NCBI GenBank assembly: GCA_000720845.1
Contig: JODU01000012.1
Location: 341,169 to 405,168 of the forward strand
From: Kitasatospora aureofaciens
GTDB taxonomy: Bacteria; Actinomycetota; Actinomycetes; Streptomycetales; Streptomycetaceae
Length of the DNA stretch: 64,000 bases
Direction of reading: 5' to 3'
Shown piece by piece: positions 1 to 6,991 of this stretch; position 1 is the first letter of the stretch; the number at the start of each line of letters is the position of its first letter. Made by a program: the position numbers and the translations under genes. The notes under the pieces are model-generated. The model saw only the letters and a list, made by a program, of their open reading frames with translations, ran no database searches and was not told where the DNA came from.

Positions 1-540
1 CGCCTGCCCCGGCTCGAGGGCGTCGAGAACCGGCTCGTGGCCGTCGGCAAGGGTGACCACCCGGGTCCGTCCGGTGGCGGCGCGGACCAGCGCGGCGGCG
101 GTGGCGACCGGGTCCGTGCCGGTCGGGCCGCAGAACCGCACCCGCGCGCGGTCGGCGAGTCCCGGCGGCAGCGTGCGCAGCAGTTCGGTGACGAAGGCGT
201 CCTCGACGGGGGTGGTGAGGTCCATGACGTGCAAGGGGGCGCCCGATTCGAGGACCGTGCGGATCGCCGCGAGGACGACCGGGTGGTTGTGGCCGAGGGC
301 CAGGGTGCCCGCACCGGAGACGCAGTCCAGGTAACGGCGGCCGTCGGCGGCCTCGATGGTGAGTCCCCGGGCCCGGACGGGTACGACCGGGAGGGCGCGT
401 GCGTAGGTACGCGCGGCGGGTTCACGCGCCTGCCGGCGCCCCGAAGCGCCGCTCCGTACCGCAGTGCTCCCGCGGCCGACCCCCTCGTGTCCGGCGTGCG
501 CCCGCGTGGACGCCCCGCCCGCGGGCTCCCGCGTCACCAC
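1..540 (-). CDS. PLP-dependent class III aminotransferase, N-terminal part (cut by left edge)
   Basis: The minus strand is open from position 540 to the left edge. Reading inward it gives the typical N-terminal fold-type I pattern: RALPVVPVRARGLTIEAADG, then YLDCVSGAGTLALGHNHP, and GPTGTDPV, the glycine-rich phosphate-binding turn of the diaminobutyrate/2-oxoglutarate aminotransferase branch. These enzymes move an amino group between a diamine or amino acid and 2-oxoglutarate using pyridoxal phosphate. The catalytic lysine would lie beyond the window. I chose the GTG at 540 (next GTG at 537) because GGGAAGG lies about ten bases upstream. The first 45 or so residues are low-complexity, so a later start is possible. 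The substrate is not determinable; the GPTGTD motif is common in siderophore-related members. Confidence 0.72.
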   Translation of the reverse strand, partial: MVTREPAGGASTRAHAGHEGVGRGSTAVRSGASGRRQAREPAARTYARALPVVPVRARGLTIEAADGRRYLDCVSGAGTLALGHNHPVVLAAIRTVLESGAPLHVMDLTTPVEDAFVTELLRTLPPGLADRARVRFCGPTGTDPVATAAALVRAATGRTRVVTLADGHEPVLDALEPGQA

Positions 541-950
541 CGGCCCGGCCTTCCCGCCTCCGGACGCACAGCTCCCGTACGGGGATCCCGCCACGGCTTG
601 TCGACCTCCCGCCGCCGGACACGATGCGACGTGCCGGGCGCTCCCGGCATGGGGGACCCCGTCCGGACAGCGGGCCCCCCACCGCTACAACCGAGGACCG
701 TTCACGGGGTTACGGTCTGCCCGAAGATCGTTGCGAGGGTGGGGTCTTCGCGGTGTGCTCCGGCCGCGCGGCCCGGCCTCGCCTACCGGTGGGCGGCGCG
801 TGCCTGGTCAGGCGGCTGTATCCGAACCGTTGCCGTTCCGTCGGAACTCCCCCACAGCCACCGCATAGTGTGTGGTGCCGTTCCCGGTCGCCGTCGCTCG
901 GCGGTTCGACCGCGGCACCACGTTCGTTCACAGCAGGGGGAGTCAACACC
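541..950. other. Divergent intergenic region
   Basis: About 410 bp separate the leftward aminotransferase from the rightward protease pair. The open frames crossing it do not look like proteins. I see no strong hairpin and cannot place a convincing -35/-10 pair. GGGGGAG at 936-942 is the ribosome binding site of the next gene. Promoters for both neighbours must lie here. Confidence 0.5.
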
Positions 951-2180
951 ATGCGATCCATACGGCCGTCGTTCACCGTGCGCGGACACAGGCGCGGGCG
1001 GCGCGGAACCTCCTCCGCGGCCGCCGCCGTGGCGCTCGTGTCGGCGCTCGCGCTCACCGCCACCGCGTGCGAGGACGGCGACCCCGAGGCGGCCGGCGAC
1101 GCCTCGGCCTCCGCGTCCGCCGCGGACGACGGCAACGGCGGGATCCGGATCCCGGACCACATCAAGGACAAGCTCAAGGAACACGGGATCGACGTCGGCG
1201 ACTGGAAGAACGGCGCCTGGAAGAACTGGAACAAGGACGACTGGCTGCGCGAGGCGCAGGACTTCGTCAACCCGATCATCGAGGGCCTGTGGGACCCGGA
1301 CCGGATGCGGGACGCCGAGGAGCCGGACCAGGAGGTCGACGAGAACGACATCTCCGGTGACCAGGGTGTCACCGACCCGGAGCCCGCCCCCGTCGAGGCG
1401 GAGGCCGTACCGGCCAAGTACCACGACAACGCCGCCACGGCCGGCAAGCTCCTCTTCGACTCCCCCAAGGGTTCGATGGTGTGCTCGGCCACGGTCGTGA
1501 AAGACCCGGCCCACCCCGGCAAGTCCAACATGGTGTGGACGGCCGGCCACTGCGTGCACGCCGGCAAGAGCGGCGGCTGGTACCGCAACATCGCCTTCGT
1601 CCCGTCCTACAACGACGCGGACATGTCGGCCGAGGAACTGCAGACCGCCACCAAGGAGGAGATCGCTCCCTACGGTGTCTGGTGGGGCGACTGGGCGCAG
1701 ACCTCGGACCAGTGGATCGAGCAGGGCGGTTCGACCGGCGGTGACGGCGCCTCGTACGACTTCGCCGTGATCCATGTGACGCCGGAGAAGGGCAGCGGCG
1801 GCAAGTCGCTGGAGGAGACGGTCGGCGCCGCGCTGCCGGTGGACTTCGACGCCCCGGCCGTGCCGGACATCGAGAGCATGAAGGCGATCGGCTACCCGGC
1901 AGCGCCGCCGTACGACGGCCAGAAGCTGTACCAGTGCCAGGACAAGCCCGGACGGCTGTCGATCAACGCCTCCGACCCGACGATGTACCGCATCGGCTGC
2001 ACCATGACCGGCGGCTCGTCCGGCGGCGGCTGGGTCGCCGCCGGTTCCGACGGCAAGCCCACGCTGGTCTCCAACACCTCGATCGGCCCGGTGACGGCCG
2101 GCTGGCTGGCCGGTCCGCGCCTGGGCAAGGAGGCCAAGGGCGTGTTCGACGCGGTGAGCGGGAAGTTCACCGGCCAGTGA
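951..2180 (+). CDS. Secreted lipoprotein trypsin-like serine protease, copy 1
   Basis: 409 aa. The N-terminus has arginines, a hydrophobic stretch and a lipobox (LTATAC), so it is predicted to be exported and lipid-anchored at cysteine about 42. A linker rich in Ala, Ser, Asp and Trp-Lys motifs (GDWKNGAWKNW) precedes a chymotrypsin-fold domain. The triad is visible as His200 (WTAGHC), Asp270 (YDFAVIHV) and Ser357 in GGSSGGGW. The start ATG at 951 has GGGGGAG at a normal distance; the longer open frame upstream is discarded. The next gene is a close paralogue with the same layout, which indicates a tandem duplication. The substrate is unknown; a role in cell-envelope protein processing is inference only. 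Confidence 0.85.
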   Translation: MRSIRPSFTVRGHRRGRRGTSSAAAAVALVSALALTATACEDGDPEAAGDASASASAADDGNGGIRIPDHIKDKLKEHGIDVGDWKNGAWKNWNKDDWLREAQDFVNPIIEGLWDPDRMRDAEEPDQEVDENDISGDQGVTDPEPAPVEAEAVPAKYHDNAATAGKLLFDSPKGSMVCSATVVKDPAHPGKSNMVWTAGHCVHAGKSGGWYRNIAFVPSYNDADMSAEELQTATKEEIAPYGVWWGDWAQTSDQWIEQGGSTGGDGASYDFAVIHVTPEKGSGGKSLEETVGAALPVDFDAPAVPDIESMKAIGYPAAPPYDGQKLYQCQDKPGRLSINASDPTMYRIGCTMTGGSSGGGWVAAGSDGKPTLVSNTSIGPVTAGWLAGPRLGKEAKGVFDAVSGKFTGQ

Positions 2181-2205
2181 TCACGCGCCGCGCGCCGCAC
2201 TGAGC

Positions 2206-2254
2206 AGGCAGCGGGCAGCGGGCAGCGGGCAGCAGGCAGCAGGCAGCAGGCAGC
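2206..2254. repeat. 7-bp tandem repeat, seven units (RGGCAGC)
   Basis: Seven back-to-back copies of a heptamer lie between the two protease genes: one AGGCAGC, three GGGCAGC, then three AGGCAGC. The array starts 26 bp after the stop of copy 1 and ends 76 bp before copy 2. It is followed by two direct copies of GACATTCA (2259-2266 and 2297-2304). The array looks like a slipped-strand microsatellite. Confidence 0.9.
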
Positions 2255-2330
2255 AGCAGACATTCAGACATATTCGGGCGTTCACGCGCCTCATCGGACA
2301 TTCACACGTTTCAACGGGGGTTCTCGCACC

Positions 2331-3545
2331 ATGCGTTCCACACCTGCGTCCGCCGCGCCACGGCGCGGACGGCGCACCGCACTCGCCGCGGCCGGTCTGG
2401 TCGCCGCGCTCACGCTCACCGCCACCGCCTGCGGGGCGGAGCAGGACAAGGCCGACGCCAAGCCCGGTGGTGGCAGCTCCCAGGCCGCCGGCACCGACGA
2501 CACCGGAGGCGGTGAGAGCGGTCTGCCGGCCGGCCTCGCGGACCGGCTCAAGGAGCACGGCATCGACGTCGACCGGTGGAAGGACGGCGGATGGAAGAAC
2601 TGGGACAAGGACAAGTGGCTCAGTGAGGCCAAGGACTTCGTCAACCCGGTGATCGAGGGCCTGTGGAAGCCGGACCGGATGAAGTCCGCGAAGGAGGCCG
2701 ACAAGACCGTCACGACCAAGGACGCGTCCGCCGACCAGGGCGCCACCGACCCGGAGCCCGCGCCCGTCGAGGCCGTGGCCGAGAAGAAGCCGTACCACGA
2801 GAACGCGGCCCCGGTCGGCAAGGTCTTCTTCGACTCCCCCGAGGGCTCGATGGTCTGCTCCGGCACGGTCGTCAAGGACGTGAACCACCCGGGCAAGTCC
2901 AACCTGGTGTGGACGGCGGGCCACTGTGTGCACGCCGGCGGCAGCGGCGGCTGGTACCGCAACATCGCCTTCGTCCCGTCGTACAACGACTACGGCAAGT
3001 CCGAGGCGGAGCTGGCGAACGCGACGACCACCGAGATGGCGCCGTACGGCACCTGGTGGGCCGACTGGGCGTCGACCTCGGACCAGTGGATCAAGGGTGG
3101 CTCGGAGAGCGGTGGCGACGGGGCCGCGTACGACTACTCGGTGCTGCACGTGAAGCCGGAGCAGGGCAGCAAGTCGCTGGAGGAGACCGTCGGCGCGGCG
3201 CTGGAGGTGGACTTCTCGGCCCCGTCGGCGACGGAGGTGTCCAGCATGGGCGCCTGGGGCTACCCGGCGGCGCCGCCGTACAACGGCCTGGAGATGTTCA
3301 GGTGCGTCGACCGGCCCGGCCGGCTGTCGCTGAGCCCGGCGCTGCCGACGATGTACCGCATCGGCTGCACCATGACCGGCGGTTCGTCGGGCGGCGGCTG
3401 GTTCCGGGTGGTGGACGGGGAGACCAAGCTGGTCTCCAACACCTCGATCGGCCCGCTGGAGAACACCTGGCTGGCGGGTCCGCAGCTGGGCCGGGCGGCC
3501 GAGGCGATGTACCAGAGCATGAGCAAGACGTACGGCGGTCGGTGA
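2331..3545 (+). CDS. Secreted lipoprotein trypsin-like serine protease, copy 2
   Basis: 404 aa and a clear paralogue of the preceding gene. It has the same lipobox (LTATAC), the same HGIDVDRWKDGGWKNW-type linker motif and the same catalytic domain, with His198, Asp268 and Ser353 in GGSSGGGW. The N-terminal spacer diverges and has a Gly/Ser-rich stretch right after the lipid-anchored cysteine. The upstream GGGGG is a weak ribosome binding site. No terminator is obvious between the copies, so they may be co-transcribed through the 7-bp repeat. A strong hairpin follows the stop. Function beyond secreted proteolysis is not known. Confidence 0.85.
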   Translation: MRSTPASAAPRRGRRTALAAAGLVAALTLTATACGAEQDKADAKPGGGSSQAAGTDDTGGGESGLPAGLADRLKEHGIDVDRWKDGGWKNWDKDKWLSEAKDFVNPVIEGLWKPDRMKSAKEADKTVTTKDASADQGATDPEPAPVEAVAEKKPYHENAAPVGKVFFDSPEGSMVCSGTVVKDVNHPGKSNLVWTAGHCVHAGGSGGWYRNIAFVPSYNDYGKSEAELANATTTEMAPYGTWWADWASTSDQWIKGGSESGGDGAAYDYSVLHVKPEQGSKSLEETVGAALEVDFSAPSATEVSSMGAWGYPAAPPYNGLEMFRCVDRPGRLSLSPALPTMYRIGCTMTGGSSGGGWFRVVDGETKLVSNTSIGPLENTWLAGPQLGRAAEAMYQSMSKTYGGR

Positions 3546-3568
3546 GCCGCCTGTGACGATGTGACGAG

Positions 3569-3600
3569 GGCCCGTCCCCTGCCGAGGCAGGGGACGGGCC
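3569..3600. terminator. Bidirectional terminator between protease 2 and hflX
   Basis: A GC-rich inverted repeat (GGCCCGTCCCCTGC and its complement) with a four-base loop sits between two convergent genes. There is no T-tract, which is usual for Streptomyces terminators. Confidence 0.75.
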
Positions 3601-3635
3601 GTCGGTCGTCGGCCTGTCGTACGGCCGCGCGGGTC

Positions 3636-5129
3636 TCAGGCGAGCGGCGCCGGAACGTACGGCGTGAACTCCGCCGCCAGCTCCTCGTGCACCCGCACCT
3701 TGAGCAGGGTGCCCTCCGGGGTGTGCTCCTCGGAGATCACCTCGCCCTCGTCGTGGGCGCGAGCCACCAGCTTGCCGTGGGTGTACGGCACGAGCGCCTC
3801 GATCTCGACCGAGGGACGCGGCAACTCGTTGTCGATCAGCGCGAGCAGCTGGTCGATGTTCTGCCCGGTGCGCGCCGAGACCGCGATGGACCGCTTCTCG
3901 ACCCGCAGCAGCCGCTGGAGCACCAGCGGGTCGGCCATGTCGGCCTTGTTGATCACGACGATCTCGGGTACGCCGGTGGCGCCGACGTCCCTGATCACCT
4001 CGCGCACGGCGGCCAGCTGCTCCTCCGGGACGGGGTGCGAGCCGTCGACCACGTGCAGGATCAGGTCGGAGTCGCCGACCTCCTCCATCGTGGAGCGGAA
4101 CGCCTCGACCAGGTGGTGCGGCAGGTGCCGGACGAAGCCGACGGTGTCGGCCAGGGTGTACAGACGGCCGCTGGGCGTCTCCGCGCGGCGCACCGTCGGG
4201 TCGAGGGTGGCGAACAGCGCGTTCTCCACCAGCACGCCCGCGCCCGTGAGGCGGTTGAGCAGCGAGGACTTGCCGGCGTTGGTGTAGCCCGCGATGGCGA
4301 CGGAGGGCACCTTGTGGCGCTTGCGCTCCTGGCGCTTGATCTCGCGGCCGGTCTTCATCTCCGCGATCTCCCGGCGCATCTTCGCCATCTTCTCGCGGAT
4401 CCGGCGCCGGTCGGTCTCGATCTTGGTCTCACCGGGGCCGCGGGTGGCGAGGCCGCCGCCCTTGCCGCCGCCCATCTGCCGGGACAGCGACTGGCCCCAG
4501 CCGCGCAGCCTCGGCAGCATGTACTGCATCTGCGCGAGCGCGACCTGCGCCTTGCCCTCTCGGGACTTGGCGTGCTGGGCGAAGATGTCCAGGATCAGGG
4601 CCGTGCGGTCGATGACCTTGACCTTGACGACGTCCTCGAGGTGGATCAGCTGCCCCGGGCTCAGCTCACCGTCGCAGATGACGGTGTCCGCGCCCGTGTC
4701 GAGGACGACGTCGCGCAGTTCCTCGGCCTTGCCGGAGCCGATGTAGGTGGCGGCGTCGGGCTTGTCGCGGCGCTGGACGACGCCGTCGAGCACGAGCGCG
4801 CCCGCCGTCTCCGCCAGGGCGGCCAGTTCGGCCAGGGAGTTCTCCGCGTCCTGCACGGTGCCCGAGGTCCAGACGCCGACGAGGACGACCCGCTCCAGCC
4901 GCAGCTGGCGGTACTCGACCTCGGTGACGTCCTCGAGCTCGGTGGACAGGCCCGCCACCCGGCGCAGGGCCGCACGGTCGGAGCGGTCGAACTGCTCGCC
5001 GTCCCACCGCGAGTCGGTTTCGTGGTTCCAGGCGACGTCCTCTTCCATCAGGGCATCGGCCCGGAGGCCCTCGGGATAGGTCTGCGCGAGACGCTTGGTG
5101 TCCTGGGAGGGGGAAGAAGAGGAGGTCAT
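3636..5129 (-). CDS. hflX: Ribosome-associated GTPase HflX
   Basis: 497 aa. HflX binds the 50S subunit and splits stalled 70S ribosomes under stress. An N-terminal HflX domain (DGELSPGQLIHLEDVV, KVKVIDRTALILDIFAQHA) carries the family helical linker (GPGETKIETDRRRI). It is followed by the G domain with P-loop GYTNAGKSS, DTVGFVRHLP and NKAD. The start ATG at 5129 is preceded by AAGGA at a good distance; the longer open frame to 5270 is not needed. Length fits actinobacterial HflX. A sigma-R-type promoter lies about 60 bp upstream, which suggests induction by thiol-oxidative stress. Confidence 0.95.
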   Translation of the reverse strand: MTSSSSPSQDTKRLAQTYPEGLRADALMEEDVAWNHETDSRWDGEQFDRSDRAALRRVAGLSTELEDVTEVEYRQLRLERVVLVGVWTSGTVQDAENSLAELAALAETAGALVLDGVVQRRDKPDAATYIGSGKAEELRDVVLDTGADTVICDGELSPGQLIHLEDVVKVKVIDRTALILDIFAQHAKSREGKAQVALAQMQYMLPRLRGWGQSLSRQMGGGKGGGLATRGPGETKIETDRRRIREKMAKMRREIAEMKTGREIKRQERKRHKVPSVAIAGYTNAGKSSLLNRLTGAGVLVENALFATLDPTVRRAETPSGRLYTLADTVGFVRHLPHHLVEAFRSTMEEVGDSDLILHVVDGSHPVPEEQLAAVREVIRDVGATGVPEIVVINKADMADPLVLQRLLRVEKRSIAVSARTGQNIDQLLALIDNELPRPSVEIEALVPYTHGKLVARAHDEGEVISEEHTPEGTLLKVRVHEELAAEFTPYVPAPLA

Positions 5130-5187
5130 TGGATCCTTACGTAGCTCGGAAGAGAGTGGGCGCGGCAGGCGCCGCAGCACTCTGTAC

Positions 5188-5214
5188 AACGTGCGAGCCG
5201 CCGGGGAGATTCCC
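5188..5214 (-). promoter_or_regulatory. Candidate sigma-R promoter of hflX
   Basis: On the minus strand GGGAAT (5214-5209) is followed, after exactly 18 bases, by GTT (5190-5188). This matches the published SigR consensus GGAAT-N18-GTT of Streptomyces. The predicted start would lie near 5182, leaving a 50-60 nt leader before the hflX ATG. Confidence 0.7.
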
Positions 5215-5274
5215 GGGGCCCGTACCGCGCCGTCCGGAAGATGGTCGCACGGCACGGGCCGTCTCGTCACCGGC

Positions 5275-6801
5275 TTATTCCCCGTGTGCCTTCTGCGAAG
5301 CCTCGGCGGGCGCCTTCTCGGCCGGGGCCTGCTTCCAGTCCGGGTGCCCGGGCATCGGTGGGGTCTTCTCTCCGTACAGCCAGGCCTGGAAGAAGCCGCC
5401 CAGGTCGCGGCCGGAGATCTCGGAGGCGAGCCGGACGAAGTCGGCGGTCGTCGCCGTGCCGTCCTGGTTGCGGGCGACCCAGGCGCGCTCGAGTCCTTCG
5501 AAGGCGGTGCGGCCGATCTCCTGGCGCAGGGCGTAGAGCACCAGCGCGGCGCCGTCGTACACGTTGGAGCGGAAGATCCCGGTCTTGCTGCCGTTCTTCG
5601 GCGGCCTGGGGGCGGCGGGCGGCCCGCCCGCGGTGCGCCAGCGGTCGGAGGCCCCGTAGGCGGCCTTCATGCGCGCCGCGACGGTCTTGTCCGCGGTCTC
5701 CTCCGCGTAGAGCGCCTCGTACCAGGTGGCGTGCCCCTCGTTGAGCCACAGGTCGGACCAGGTGCCCGGGCTGACGCTGTTGCCGAACCACTGGTGGGCC
5801 AGCTCGTGCACCATGATCGACTCGACGTACCACTTGGGGTAGGCGGGCTCGGTGAACAGCTCCCGCTCGAAGAGGGAGAGCGTCTGGGTCTCGAGTTCGT
5901 AGCCGGTGGTGGCGTCGGCCATGAGCAGGCCGTACGTCTCGAAGGGGTAGCGCCCGACCTTCTGCTCCATCCATTCGATCTGGCCGGGGGTCTTCTCCAG
6001 CCAGGGTTCGAGCGCCGCGCGGTGCTTGGTGGGCACGACGTCCCGGACGGGCAGTCCGTGCGGACCGGCGCGGTGCAGCACCGTGGAGCGGCCGATGGAC
6101 ACCTGGGCCAGCTCGGTGGCCATCGGGTGCCCGCTGCGGTAGGTCCAGGTGGTCGTGCCGCCGGTGCGGTCCACGCGGGCCGGCAGGCCGTTCGCGACGG
6201 CCGTGAGCCCGTCGGGGGCGGTGACGCGGAACGTGAACAGCGCCTTGTCGGAGGGGTGGTCGTTGCAGGGGAACACCAGGTGGGCGACGTCCGCCTGGTT
6301 GGCCATCGCCAGGCCGTCGGCGGTGCGCACCCAGCCGCCCTGGCGGTCCTCGCGATACACGGGGTCGCTGCTGTGCCGCACGGTGATCCGTGTCCGGTCG
6401 CCCTCGTCGAGCGCGTCCTCGGGCGTCACGACGAGGTCCTCACCGGCGGTGGCGAAGGCGGCCGGCTCGCCGTCGACCTCGACGGAGTCGACCTTCCCGT
6501 GGGCGAAGTCCAGGTTGAGCCGGTCCAGGTCGGCGGTGGTCCGGGCGTCGATGGTGGTGACGGCCTTCAGGGGCTTGCTGTTGTCGCCGGAGTAGGTGAA
6601 GGAGAGGTCGTACGCCGTCACGTCGTAACCGGGGTTGCCCAGCTGCGGGAAGAGGCGGTCGCCGACACCCAGCGGGGTCGGCGGGGCGCTCGCGGCGACC
6701 AGGCAGACGGAGACGGCGGAGGCGAGCAGCGCCGCGGCCCTGAGCCGGCGCCGGGAGCGTGCGCGGGGTCGCGGAGTCGGGGGGTGAGGGGTGTGCAGCA
6801 T
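5275..6801 (-). CDS. Secreted M1-family zinc aminopeptidase
   Basis: 508 aa. An arginine-rich N-terminus and hydrophobic segment (residues about 20-40) indicate a signal peptide, so the enzyme acts outside the cell. An N-terminal beta domain leads to the gluzincin core with HELAHQWFG and WLNEGHATW, the HExxH...E zinc site. The usual exopeptidase motif upstream is degenerate, so exact specificity is uncertain. The protein is shorter than classical PepN (about 850 aa), which matches the compact two-domain secreted M1 group. The ATG at 6801 has GAGGG almost touching it, so the true start could differ by a few codons. Confidence 0.88.
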   Translation of the reverse strand: MLHTPHPPTPRPRARSRRRLRAAALLASAVSVCLVAASAPPTPLGVGDRLFPQLGNPGYDVTAYDLSFTYSGDNSKPLKAVTTIDARTTADLDRLNLDFAHGKVDSVEVDGEPAAFATAGEDLVVTPEDALDEGDRTRITVRHSSDPVYREDRQGGWVRTADGLAMANQADVAHLVFPCNDHPSDKALFTFRVTAPDGLTAVANGLPARVDRTGGTTTWTYRSGHPMATELAQVSIGRSTVLHRAGPHGLPVRDVVPTKHRAALEPWLEKTPGQIEWMEQKVGRYPFETYGLLMADATTGYELETQTLSLFERELFTEPAYPKWYVESIMVHELAHQWFGNSVSPGTWSDLWLNEGHATWYEALYAEETADKTVAARMKAAYGASDRWRTAGGPPAAPRPPKNGSKTGIFRSNVYDGAALVLYALRQEIGRTAFEGLERAWVARNQDGTATTADFVRLASEISGRDLGGFFQAWLYGEKTPPMPGHPDWKQAPAEKAPAEASQKAHGE

Positions 6802-6870
6802 CCCTCACGGCTATCAGCGCGCGCCCGCCCCGCGGCGACGGCGCGCGCCCGGGGCACCCGAACGGGTACC

Positions 6871-6968
6871 CGCGCGGCGTGCCGGTTCAGGCGGGCCGCG
6901 CGGCGTGCCGGTTCAGGCGGGCCGCGCGGTGTGCCGGCTCAGGCGGGCCGCGCGGTGTGCCGCTTCAG
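6871..6968. repeat. 26-bp tandem repeat, about 3.8 units
   Basis: Units begin at 6871, 6897, 6923 and 6949 (partial). Each opens with CGCGCGG and contains GTGCCGG and TTCAGGCGGG, with one- or two-base differences between units. Because GGGCCGCGCGG spans each junction, neighbouring units can pair as hairpins. The array lies between the M1 peptidase start and the rshA stop, so it sits in the leader or promoter region of the peptidase and downstream of rshA. Period 26 is not a multiple of three, consistent with non-coding DNA. Confidence 0.88.
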
Positions 6969-6991
6969 AGGCCGGAGGCAGGCGCCGGAGG

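Noticed and set aside
6871..6968. 26-bp repeats considered as a CRISPR array
   Set aside because: No spacers separate the units.
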